A stretch of DNA of 64,000 nucleotides. Source: JAVBNJ01 sp031551625. Lineage in GTDB: Bacteria; Bacteroidota; Bacteroidia; Bacteroidales; UBA932. The notes under the pieces were generated by a model. The model was not told the DNA's origin, searched no databases, and saw only the letters and a list, made by a program, of their open reading frames with translations. Position numbers and translations under genes: made by a program. Shown here one piece after another: positions 17,966 through 25,713 of the stretch (the first letter of the stretch is position 1; the number at the start of each line of letters is the position of its first letter). The stretch covers positions 1-64,000 of the forward strand of contig JAVBNJ010000030.1 of assembly GCA_031551625.1 (NCBI GenBank), given 5' to 3'.

Positions 17966-18469
17966 ATGAGAAAAATCTTTACAACTCTGTTACTATGTGC
18001 ATTAACACTCTCGTTAATAGCAGAGGAACCTGCCAAAAGCACCGGCAACGAAACACAAGCAGCCAAAGTAAAGCAGGCAACCGAAGCAAAAAACTATACG
18101 ATTGAAGTCGACAGGGCCTTCCCCATGCGCGGACAGTCCATTAACCTCACTTCGTCATACGATCTGGCCGTGCGTGGCGACTCAGTTACTGCCTACCTTC
18201 CCTACTTTGGCGTGTCACAACGCGCAATATATGGCGACAGCGAAGGCGGCATCAAATTTGCCGAACCGGCTGCCAACTATAAAATTAGTTACAATGAGAA
18301 AAAACAGCAATATCATATCACTTTTGATATTCGCTCTCCAAAGGACTCTTATAAAATCTCATTGTACATTTTCACGAACGGCAGCGCTTCGGTCGATATT
18401 TCGCCTTCCAGCTCCGACTTCATTAGCTATCGAGGAGAACTTGTATTTAAAGACAATGAAAAGAAATAA
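17966..18469 (+). CDS. DUF4251-type exported protein
   Basis: This 167-residue protein has a signal peptide (MRKIFTTLLLCALTLSLIAEE). The open frame extends upstream to an earlier ATG at 17942, but the signal peptide fits the start at 17966. The mature part has FPMRGQSINLTSSYDLAVRGDSV-AYLPYFG and later SYKISLYIFTNGSASVDISPSS and ISYRGEL, the pattern of the Bacteroidetes DUF4251 family. No function is known. The promoter has TATATTTG at 17922-17929, and a perfect terminator follows, so it is a single-gene unit. Confidence 0.8.
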   Translation: MRKIFTTLLLCALTLSLIAEEPAKSTGNETQAAKVKQATEAKNYTIEVDRAFPMRGQSINLTSSYDLAVRGDSVTAYLPYFGVSQRAIYGDSEGGIKFAEPAANYKISYNEKKQQYHITFDIRSPKDSYKISLYIFTNGSASVDISPSSSDFISYRGELVFKDNEKK

Positions 18470-18470
18470 A

Positions 18471-18507
18471 AAACCGCCGTTGCAAACAGTTTGCAACGGC
18501 GGTTTTT
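18471..18507 (+). terminator. Strong rho-independent terminator
   Basis: A stem of about 15 bp (AAACCGCCGTTGCAAA and its complement) with a short loop and a T run. It may also serve the convergent lipoprotein gene. Confidence 0.92.
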
Positions 18508-18530
18508 GTAATAGTTATCAACTGCAAATA

Positions 18531-19058
18531 TTAGTCAAAAGTAATTGATGAAATTACAATAACCATTCCACTAGCTACATCTGCTTGCTTAAGATTTATC
18601 AAGATGTTTTTTACAGACTTCCCATTTACAGTACCATTAGCAACTGCAGCATCATATATGCTTTCATCATCATCCTCAACGCCGCCATTTCCTTGGAACT
18701 TCAATAGTCCTATAGGAGTAACAATGTCTTGTTTTGCAACAGTAGAGAAAGCAACCCAAGCGTCTTGCTCATTTTCTACGGCCTGTGTAGTTAGTACCAA
18801 ACCATTTATTACAACATTACCCATACCCGGAATTGCAATAGTAGAAGACAATTGCAAATCGCTATCCCCACTTTTTGCCACAGCAATGGTAATATTGGGA
18901 ATGGTCGTCGGAGTCGGACCTGCATACACTATTGCGGTAGCAGTATAATTACCCGCTAAAGTATCGCGATAATCAGGGTCATCTTTTTTGCAACCACTGA
19001 AGGCTACCAACGATACGCCCAATGCAAGGGCGATCATACTTTTCAAAACTTTTTTCAT
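18531..19058 (-). CDS. Small lipoprotein, calycin-like (paralogue 1 of 3)
   Basis: This 175-residue protein has a signal peptide with lipobox VAFSGC and then KKDDPDYRDTLAGNYTATAIV. The layout (short linker with D-Y, a G-x-Y strand, TIPNITIAVAKSGDSDLQL, later a GxxxVxNxxI... strand) is shared with the two genes that follow on the plus strand. The beta-strand pattern suggests the calycin/lipocalin-like barrel lipoproteins of Bacteroidetes. Function is unknown. The promoter probably includes TACCTTTG on the minus strand near 19111-19104. It is divergent from paralogue 2. Confidence 0.6.
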   Translation of the reverse strand: MKKVLKSMIALALGVSLVAFSGCKKDDPDYRDTLAGNYTATAIVYAGPTPTTIPNITIAVAKSGDSDLQLSSTIAIPGMGNVVINGLVLTTQAVENEQDAWVAFSTVAKQDIVTPIGLLKFQGNGGVEDDDESIYDAAVANGTVNGKSVKNILINLKQADVASGMVIVISSITFD

Positions 19059-19221
19059 AATAGATTATTAATTAAAATTTAGTTATTAGTTTATAATTTT
19101 GTATTGCAAAGGTACGATTTTTAACTAATTAACCAAAAAAGTATACATGTAAAAAAATAATTGTACTTTTGTAAAACTTACTTTAAGTTAAGAATTCACA
19201 AATATTAAAGAAAAAATAGTA

Positions 19222-19707
19222 ATGAAAAAATTATGGATTTTAGCGGCATTGGCCGTAGCAGCAACAATTTTTACCGGTTGTAATAAGGACAAAACGTCTA
19301 CTGACTATGCCCCTGACGCCGTAGGTAGCTATGAGGGAACTATAACTGTGCCCGAAACAACGGTTATGTCAATGACCATACCGGCACAAACAATTCCGGA
19401 TGTAACGATTACCGTTGAAAAAAGCGGAGAAAATAAAGTTACATTGAAAATGAACGAAACAATTGATGCCGCTGCAATAGGTGCATTAGCCTTAAACGTA
19501 TCATGTCCTGCAACCACTTCGGATGGCGGTGACGGTAAAATAAAGATTGGTGGCAATACCATGGTTACACTGGAACAACCGCTCCCAGGCATCGGGCTAA
19601 GCGAACTTCCGGTTTCTATCAACGGCACAATAGATGCAAGCGGCAACGCCAATTTCACTATTACGGTAATGAGTTTAATTAATGTTGCATTTGCCGGCAC
19701 AAAATAA
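19222..19707 (+). CDS. Small lipoprotein, calycin-like (paralogue 2 of 3)
   Basis: This 161-residue protein has lipobox IFTGC and then NKDKTSTDYAPDAVGSYEG. It shares with its neighbours the D-Y linker, the V-G-x-Y-x-G first strand, a T-I-P-x-V-T-I-x-V-x-K-S-G strand and a closing INGTIDASGNANFTITV hairpin. It probably faces the periplasm or cell surface, anchored by lipid. TACTTTTG at 19164-19171 is the likely -7 element. A terminator and the promoter of paralogue 3 follow directly. Confidence 0.6.
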   Translation: MKKLWILAALAVAATIFTGCNKDKTSTDYAPDAVGSYEGTITVPETTVMSMTIPAQTIPDVTITVEKSGENKVTLKMNETIDAAAIGALALNVSCPATTSDGGDGKIKIGGNTMVTLEQPLPGIGLSELPVSINGTIDASGNANFTITVMSLINVAFAGTK

Positions 19708-19734
19708 CGGTCAATACTCTTGTTTAAAAAACTA

Positions 19735-19770
19735 AATACCCCGATTTTTAATGAAGCCGGGGTATTTTTT
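19735..19770 (+). terminator. Terminator overlapping the next promoter
   Basis: AAATACCCCG pairs with CGGGGTATTT, followed by eight T. The T run supplies the TTTG -33 box of the next gene. Confidence 0.85.
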
Positions 19771-19801
19771 TTGCATTTCCTGCGAAACGACCGTATCTTT
19801 G
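19770..19801 (+). promoter_or_regulatory. Promoter of the third small lipoprotein gene
   Basis: TTTG (19770-19773) is followed by a 20-base spacer and TATCTTTG (19794-19801). The start codon is at 19823. It overlaps the terminator of the preceding gene. Confidence 0.85.
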
Positions 19802-19822
19802 TAGGCATAAATTTAAAAACTT

Positions 19823-20320
19823 ATGAAAAAAATAGTAATTCTAATAATGTTGGCCATAGTAAGCTTCAGCGCTTGCAAAAAAAATGACAATACGGATTAT
19901 GCACAACAGGTTTCCGGTATTTATAAGGGAACAATGACTGTAAAAGTAGAAGAGGGAACCGTACAAGTTATCTCCAGCATGAAAGTGAGTGTAACTTATG
20001 TCGGGTTCAATGCTGTTTCCGTAAAAATAGACACCACTCTGAATTTTACCGCTGGCCCCCAAGCCTACGAAATACCCCTGAAGAAAACGTTTCCGGCTAC
20101 CACCACTAATGGTAATGAGGGACGCGTGCTTGTTACGGGAACACTCGAAGAACTGCTGAGCCCGCCAATTATATTGCCCGGCCCTTTCCACGGCGAACAA
20201 GGCACCTTGAAGCTGGCTTTTAACGGCACTGCCGGCATAAGTTCCCAACTAATCTTTTCGTTGAAATCGCCATCAGGAGTTACCACGCTAAATACGGAGT
20301 TTACAGGACAAAAACAGTAA
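19823..20320 (+). CDS. Small lipoprotein, calycin-like (paralogue 3 of 3)
   Basis: This 165-residue protein has lipobox SFSAC and then KKNDNTDYAQQVSGIYKGTMTV, clearly the same family as the two preceding genes. The chain has about eight predicted beta strands and ends TLNTEFTGQKQ. It has its own promoter and terminator, so the three paralogues look independently transcribed despite their clustering. Possible roles such as ligand binding at the cell surface are inference only. Confidence 0.6.
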   Translation: MKKIVILIMLAIVSFSACKKNDNTDYAQQVSGIYKGTMTVKVEEGTVQVISSMKVSVTYVGFNAVSVKIDTTLNFTAGPQAYEIPLKKTFPATTTNGNEGRVLVTGTLEELLSPPIILPGPFHGEQGTLKLAFNGTAGISSQLIFSLKSPSGVTTLNTEFTGQKQ

Positions 20321-20341
20321 CTATACTTTCATCGTTCATAC

Positions 20342-20369
20342 AAAGCAGGCTATACAGCTTGCTTTTTTT
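20342..20369 (+). terminator. Rho-independent terminator
   Basis: AAAGCAGGCT pairs with AGCTTGCTTT (one G-T pair) around ATAC, followed by a run of T. Confidence 0.85.
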
Positions 20370-20460
20370 GTACGCAGTCAAAAATTAATTTGTGTATTTC
20401 CCACATTTATACATTAACCACATTATTTTGTATCTTTGTTCGTTTTTTTAGAAATTAAAA

Positions 20461-23274
20461 ATGGGATTAATGAAAACAAGATTAGTATCGCTTTTGGCAT
20501 TGGTACTATGCATGGGAATTGCAATTCCCTCTTTTGCACAAACGTTGAAAGGCACGGTATACGATGCAAAAACAGATGAAACATTAGTAGGCGTAAACAT
20601 ATCGTACAAAGATAAAAACGGGAAAGTAAAAACAGCGCTCTCGGATGAAAACGGGTACTACGAAATGCCCATTGCCGATGGCAGCTGGATGATTATTTTT
20701 ACCTACATGGGATACGAAACCATTGCCAATCCGGTAGTCATTGCCAAAGGGCAAACGGAAACCCTCAATATTTACATGAACCAGCAAACAAATCTGCTCG
20801 ATGCAGTGGTGGTGAGTGTAGGCCGCTATGAACAGAAGGTAAGCGAAGTGACCGTATCGATGGAGGTGATGAAACCCGACGATATTGTAAAACAAAATGC
20901 CACCGACCTCAGCGTAGCCATCAACACGCTGCCGGGAGTCGACGTCACAGACAAACAACCGTCTATCCGCGGAGGTAGCGGCTGGACGTACGGTGTAGGC
21001 AGCCGCACACAGGTATTGGTCGACGGGATGTCGGTACTGGCGCCGGGCGTAGGCGAAGTAAACTGGAACATTGTGCCGATGGAAAACGTCGCACAGGTTG
21101 AAGTAATCAAAGGAGCTTCGTCGGTACTCTACGGTTCGTCGGCTCTCAACGGGCTTATCAACGTACGCACGGCACGCCCGAGCATTGAGCCGCAAACCAA
21201 TATAAACGCTTATTTAGGTGTTTACGGAGATCCGCAAAATAAAGATTATGTGTGGTGGGGCGAAGAATTTTGGAAAGAAGGTAAATTCAATGTTACGCCC
21301 TTATTGCGACGCAATGTACTTTACGGCATCCGCCAGCCGATATATAACGGGATTGACTTTTCGCACACTCGCCGCATTGGCGATGTCGATGTATCGGTAG
21401 GCATGGATTTGTTTACCAACGAAGGATATCGTGTCGATAACTACAACCAGCGTGTACGCATTGGCGGAAACATTACGTACCACGTGCCCAACAAACCGGG
21501 TATGAGCTTTGGGCTAAACGCCAATTTCCTGTCGAACGATTATTCGGGATTCTTTATTTGGCGCTCGGCCGATGAACCGTATGTGCAATCGCCGATGACG
21601 AATATGAGCCGCCAAGGTAATGCTTTCTACATCGACCCGTTCTTCAACTACTACGACACCGACCGCGAGATGTCGCACAAAGTGAAAGCGCGCTTCTATC
21701 ACAAGTCCGATGGTATTACGTCGCACTCGACCAGCAAAACAGCCACACAGATATTCGACCAGATGAATTTCGACATGGAGAAATTGCCCGAGTTGATGAA
21801 TTTGGTACAAAACCCCGACCTGCTTATCAACGACCTGATGCAATTTGTACCCGACCTGTTGAATAACAATGCCGACGGGTTAGCTAATTATTTCAAAGTA
21901 AATATCGGCGATAAATATTTCCCCGGCGCTACGTCGCCCGATTATGTCGATTTGCTGTCGTTCGTCATGGGACGCATGCCGTTTCCGCAAAACCAGTCGG
22001 AAGCAGTGTCGTGGCTGTTGCACATCAACGAGCCGAAAGACCGTAGTACGCCGCCTGATAATACAACGTCTTATTTCCTCGACTACCAGTTCAACAAAAA
22101 GTATAACACCGCACAATTCACGGCCGGGCTTACATTCGATCATCTCTATAACCAATCGACCGTGAGCGGTCTGCACGAGAGTGACAATATTGCCGCCTAT
22201 TTCCAATACGATCAGAAATTTTTTGAAAAACTAAATGTATCGGCAGGTATGCGGTTGGAATACTACCGCGTCGACTCCCTTTACCGCGAAGCCGAAATGA
22301 ATGTACTTGGCCTCAACGTGCCGTTCACTCCGGTGTTCCGTTTCGGGCTCAACTACGAACTTACACCCTACACATTTCTTCGCGCATCGTTCGGACAAGG
22401 ATACCGCTATCCCTCAATCACCGAAAAATTTGTATTTAAAGACATCGGGGGCATTGCTGCCTATCCAAATAAGGACTTGAAACCCGAAAGCGGTTATAAC
22501 GCCGAAATCGGGCTGAAGCAAGGGTATAAAATCGGCAACTTCATGGGTTATCTCGATGTAGCCGGATTTTACACCCGCTATAATGACATGATCGAATTTC
22601 AATTCGGACTTTTCAACAGCGAAACATTCGACTACATGAATAGCTTGTGGGACGTAATAGCCATGGTAACGGCTGGCGACATGCCCGGCCTCGGCACGCG
22701 CTTTGCCAACGTAAGCCGCGCACAAATCTACGGGGTCGACGCATCGGTAATGGGTATCTGGAAAATAAACCCTACTATGCAAATGTCTTACAATGTGGGC
22801 TACACATTCATTGAGCCGATAGATATGGACTGGGAAGAAAAAGCCCAACACCAATCAACCGATCCGCTTGATTTCAAAGAAAAATCGAATGATTCGAAAT
22901 ATCTGAAATACCGCCAGAAGCATTCGTTCAAAGCGGTAATGGATTTTGAGTGGAACCGCTTTACGATTGGCACCAACATGTGCTACAAATCAAAAACATT
23001 AGCGGTAGATTATTTCCTGGTAGACGAACGTCCGAAAGACCACATGGATATTATGGATGCTGTGCGCTCTATTATTTTCCCGGGCTTGCACAACTATTGG
23101 GAAGACCACAACACCGGCTACTTTGCCATGGACGCACGTGTGGGTGTAGAAATTTCGAAGAAAATAAAAATGTGGTTTATCGTAAACAACCTGCTGAATA
23201 CAGAGTATACGCTCCGACCGATGGACGTATCGCAGCCACGCACTTTTGTTTTCCAAGTGAACGCAAAAATATAA
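20461..23274 (+). CDS. TonB-dependent outer-membrane receptor
   Basis: This 937-residue protein has a signal peptide ending SFAQ, then a carboxypeptidase-regulatory-like domain (about 27-110: LKGTVYDAKTDETLVGVNIS ... GYETI). The plug follows (about 120-230: SVAINTLPGVDVTDKQPSIRGG, VLVDGMSVL, VEVIKGASSVLYGSSALNGLINV), then a 22-stranded barrel ending FVFQVNAKI. It imports an unknown ligand with TonB-ExbBD energy. There is no SusD partner next to it, which argues against a glycan-uptake locus. The start at ATG 20461 or 20470 is uncertain; MKTRLVSLLALVL at 20470 fits a signal peptide well. TATCTTTG lies at about 20432-20439. Confidence 0.93.
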   Translation: MGLMKTRLVSLLALVLCMGIAIPSFAQTLKGTVYDAKTDETLVGVNISYKDKNGKVKTALSDENGYYEMPIADGSWMIIFTYMGYETIANPVVIAKGQTETLNIYMNQQTNLLDAVVVSVGRYEQKVSEVTVSMEVMKPDDIVKQNATDLSVAINTLPGVDVTDKQPSIRGGSGWTYGVGSRTQVLVDGMSVLAPGVGEVNWNIVPMENVAQVEVIKGASSVLYGSSALNGLINVRTARPSIEPQTNINAYLGVYGDPQNKDYVWWGEEFWKEGKFNVTPLLRRNVLYGIRQPIYNGIDFSHTRRIGDVDVSVGMDLFTNEGYRVDNYNQRVRIGGNITYHVPNKPGMSFGLNANFLSNDYSGFFIWRSADEPYVQSPMTNMSRQGNAFYIDPFFNYYDTDREMSHKVKARFYHKSDGITSHSTSKTATQIFDQMNFDMEKLPELMNLVQNPDLLINDLMQFVPDLLNNNADGLANYFKVNIGDKYFPGATSPDYVDLLSFVMGRMPFPQNQSEAVSWLLHINEPKDRSTPPDNTTSYFLDYQFNKKYNTAQFTAGLTFDHLYNQSTVSGLHESDNIAAYFQYDQKFFEKLNVSAGMRLEYYRVDSLYREAEMNVLGLNVPFTPVFRFGLNYELTPYTFLRASFGQGYRYPSITEKFVFKDIGGIAAYPNKDLKPESGYNAEIGLKQGYKIGNFMGYLDVAGFYTRYNDMIEFQFGLFNSETFDYMNSLWDVIAMVTAGDMPGLGTRFANVSRAQIYGVDASVMGIWKINPTMQMSYNVGYTFIEPIDMDWEEKAQHQSTDPLDFKEKSNDSKYLKYRQKHSFKAVMDFEWNRFTIGTNMCYKSKTLAVDYFLVDERPKDHMDIMDAVRSIIFPGLHNYWEDHNTGYFAMDARVGVEISKKIKMWFIVNNLLNTEYTLRPMDVSQPRTFVFQVNAKI

Positions 23275-23286
23275 TATCACAGTAAC

Positions 23287-23332
23287 AGTCCACAGATTAA
23301 CACAGATTTTCATTCTATTTAATTTGTGGACT
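23287..23332. repeat. Inverted repeat in a dispersed cacagatt repeat
   Basis: AGTCCACAGATT (23287-23298) pairs with AATTTGTGGACT (23321-23332) with one mismatch. The sequence between holds another cacagatt unit. It sits 12 bases after the TonB receptor gene and may terminate it. Confidence 0.7.
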
Positions 23333-23354
23333 CTGTGGACAAAAGGTAGTTGAT

Positions 23355-24164
23355 ATGGAATTTTTTACAATGTCTCACAATATTCCCGTGCATGTAAATG
23401 ATACGGGTGGCAAAAATCCGGTTATTGTATTGCTGCACGGCTATATGGAAACCATTGCCATTTGGGACGAGTTTGTAGCCAGCATTCCGAAAGATTACCG
23501 CATCGTCCGCCTCGACTTACCCGGTCACGGCCTCACCGGCACGCCCGATAGGGAGGTTATTTCCGTTGATTTTTCGGCTCAAGTGGTCCACGATGTATTA
23601 CAACAGGCCGGTATCGAGAAATGTATTATTTGCGGCCACTCCATGGGTGGCTATGTAGCGTTGGCATTTGCGGCACAATTTCCCGGAAGCACAAATGCAT
23701 TATGCCTTTTCAGCTCCACTCCCAACCCCGATGCTCCTGAAAAAAAGGAAGGCCGCCTGCGCGAAATAGAATTGATTAAATCGGGCAAGCTGCTGTTAGC
23801 CGCTGCCCACGGCATTCCGAACATGTACGCCCCCGGCAATGATAAAAAGTTTGCCGAAAAAATAGAAGAAACCAAAGAGATTGCTGAAATTCACGAACCC
23901 GATGGCATCATTGGCTGCCTGCGCGGCATGATGGAGCGCCCCGATCGCAACGAGTTTCTCACTTCGCTCAACAAACCGCTGCTGTTTATCTTCGGCAAGC
24001 AAGACCGTTTCATTACCCTGGAAACGGCCCAAGGATTGGCCGCCAAATACCCGCAAGCAAAAGTGGTGTGGCTCGACAACTCCGGACACAATGGTTTTAT
24101 CGAAGAAACAGCTGCCTGCTCCGAAGGTTTTCTGGAATTTGCGAAAACCGTTTACTCAATGTAG
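23355..24164 (+). CDS. Alpha/beta hydrolase
   Basis: This 269-residue protein has the alpha/beta-hydrolase layout: VIVLLHGYMETIAIWDEF near residue 25 (oxyanion-hole HG), RLDLPGHGLT near 55, the nucleophile elbow GHSMGGY near 96 with Ser, an Asp in FGKQDRFI near 218, and the catalytic His in DNSGHNGFIEE near 245. All triad residues are visible. It resembles esterase/BioH/MenH-type hydrolases; the substrate is unknown. ATG at 23355 is used; 23370 (MSHNIPVHV) is an equally plausible start. Confidence 0.88.
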   Translation: MEFFTMSHNIPVHVNDTGGKNPVIVLLHGYMETIAIWDEFVASIPKDYRIVRLDLPGHGLTGTPDREVISVDFSAQVVHDVLQQAGIEKCIICGHSMGGYVALAFAAQFPGSTNALCLFSSTPNPDAPEKKEGRLREIELIKSGKLLLAAAHGIPNMYAPGNDKKFAEKIEETKEIAEIHEPDGIIGCLRGMMERPDRNEFLTSLNKPLLFIFGKQDRFITLETAQGLAAKYPQAKVVWLDNSGHNGFIEETAACSEGFLEFAKTVYSM

Positions 24165-24211
24165 TGAGTAAATCACTTTAGACTAAATTCGCTATCTTTG
24201 TATTTCAACAA

Positions 24212-25201
24212 ATGACTACTTTTTTTACATATAATCCATTGTGGCACGAGCAAATCGGAAAGATTTATGCGCAGCTGGAACGTGTAAAAATTACCGAAGA
24301 ACTATCGAAAGATTTGCTGCACCTGCGAAGAAGCAATCGGATTCTTTCTATCAGTTCCACCACTGCTATTGAAGGCAACCAGCTTACCGTGCAGCAGGTT
24401 TTTGATGTGATTAACGGCAAAGTTGTCTTGGCTCCTTTGCACGATATTAAAGAAGTTAAAAACGCCTTCTCTGCTTACGAGCAAATTCCCGATTTAGACC
24501 CATATTGTGTAGCCGATTTTCTGAAAGCCCATAATTTTATTACCGAAAATCTTGTTCAGGAGGCCGGGCAATTCCGCACCGTTGGCGTAGCGGTGGTTGA
24601 TAGCAAAGGCGAAATTTTACATTCCGGAGCAGATTTTAAACAAGTGCCGACATTGACGGCCGAACTATTTGAATGGGCTAAAACGACCGATGCGCATGCG
24701 CTTATCAAAAGTTCGGCCATGCATTTTATGATCGAATATATCCACCCTTTCCGCGACGGTAACGGGCGAATTGGGCGACTTTGGCAAACGCTTGTGCTAA
24801 ACAAGTGGAATCCGGTGTTTGAGTGGTTACCTGTAGAAACGATGATTTACCACAATCAGGCAAAATACTACGAGGCGTTGCAGCAATCGCATAATGGCCA
24901 TGGAGCAATTGATTGTCGTCCATTTATTGACTTTATGATTGATGTGATTGAAAAATCTATGTATCAATATACAGACACAATAAATGGTGGTTTAAATGGT
25001 GGTTTAAATAGTGGTTTAAATGAAACTGAGAAAGCGATTATTTCTTTAATCAAAGAAAACTCACATGCCAGAACTTTCGAAATGGCGCAGAAATTATTGA
25101 AGCCGGTTCGCACCATCGAAAATAATCTACGACAATTAAAAGAAAAAGGAATAATAACCCGTATAGGCAGCAAAAAAACCGGTTATTGGGAAATAAATTA
25201 G
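24212..25201 (+). CDS. Fic-family protein with N-terminal inhibitory helix and C-terminal winged helix
   Basis: This 329-residue protein has the Fic motif HPFRDGNGRIGR near residue 177, which matches HPFx[D/E]GNGRxxR, so AMP-transferase activity is possible. Near residue 48, TTAIEGN fits the [S/T]xxxE[G/N] inhibitory motif placed N-terminally (class II Fic). After the Fic core a repeat-encoded linker NGGLNGGLNSGLN leads to a winged-helix domain (residues about 270-329) ending GSKKTGYWEIN. Such proteins modify cytosolic targets, often themselves. TATCTTTG at 24193-24200 lies 11 bases before the ATG, so the leader is very short. No obvious antitoxin gene is adjacent. Confidence 0.9.
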   Translation: MTTFFTYNPLWHEQIGKIYAQLERVKITEELSKDLLHLRRSNRILSISSTTAIEGNQLTVQQVFDVINGKVVLAPLHDIKEVKNAFSAYEQIPDLDPYCVADFLKAHNFITENLVQEAGQFRTVGVAVVDSKGEILHSGADFKQVPTLTAELFEWAKTTDAHALIKSSAMHFMIEYIHPFRDGNGRIGRLWQTLVLNKWNPVFEWLPVETMIYHNQAKYYEALQQSHNGHGAIDCRPFIDFMIDVIEKSMYQYTDTINGGLNGGLNSGLNETEKAIISLIKENSHARTFEMAQKLLKPVRTIENNLRQLKEKGIITRIGSKKTGYWEIN

Positions 25202-25270
25202 CTGCCAATTTATCACAAAAAATTACTCGATATTGAGTAAATCAATTTTTCCGCAAATTTTGTAAATTTA

Positions 25271-25302
25271 TTTGCAAATGTAAAAACAATCTTTTACATT
25301 TG
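25271..25302 (+). promoter_or_regulatory. Strong promoter of the structured RNA/leader upstream of the FISUMP-like gene
   Basis: TTTG (25271-25274), a 20-base spacer and TACATTTG (25295-25302) match the Bacteroidetes primary sigma consensus. The first start codon is about 400 bases downstream. Confidence 0.88.
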
Positions 25303-25308
25303 TGCAGG

Positions 25309-25478
25309 AATAGTTACGTTCTTTTCATCCGGTATATTCTATCTTTAGAAACCTAACAAATTTCAAGTCATAGTTTAGAATGTAAGCGACCGCACCATGT
25401 GCGTGGCTTTGGTTTATTTTACTATGACAGGTTTTGTTAGGACCTCTAAAGATGATAAATAAAAGCCGCGTTTTTATT
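25309..25478 (+). ncRNA. Candidate structured RNA, copy A (6S-like or leader RNA)
   Basis: From the expected start near 25309 the RNA has a box ACGTTCTTTT (25317-25326). It then forms a long interrupted stem: 25341-25349 with 25445-25453, 25352-25360 with 25433-25441, and 25367-25374 with 25421-25428, all perfect. An open AGAAT.../...TTTATTTT bubble follows, and an apical hairpin CCGCAC-CAT-GTGCGTGG (25390-25406). It ends GCCGCG followed by five T. Copy B at 55337 has the same plan with different stem sequences. A closing stem plus central bubble plus apical hairpin is the plan of 6S RNA, but I cannot prove the identity. It could also be the first part of a long 5' leader. Confidence 0.6.
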
Positions 25479-25519
25479 TGATTATAAGTGAATCTATGAA
25501 AACAGGCTACGGTTTAAAA

Positions 25520-25694
25520 TCGTAGCAAGGAGTTGTTATTTCAATTAAAAATTGAAAATGAAAAATTATGAATGAATGTAGTAGAGGGAATTGGTTTTAT
25601 CGTTTGTGTTTGTTTCTACAAGCCAATTCCCGAAGCTGCAACATAAAGAGGAGTTGTTTTGCTCCTTGCAATAACGACTAAAAAATTAGTTAAA
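25520..25694 (+). promoter_or_regulatory. Leader region with shared stem motif before the FISUMP-like gene, copy A
   Basis: TCGTAGCAAGGAGTTGTT (25520-25537) is shared, with one change, with 55575-55592. GCAAGGAG (25525-25532) pairs with CTCCTTGC (25662-25669). Inside lies a 9-bp hairpin GGGAATTGG (25586-25594) / CCAATTCCC (25623-25631). ACTAAAAAATTAGTTAAA (25677-25694) is identical to 55679-55696 and lies just before the start codon. Between 25202 and 25713 I see no protein gene. Confidence 0.65.
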
Positions 25695-25713
25695 CATTAA
25701 AATATATAAAGCC

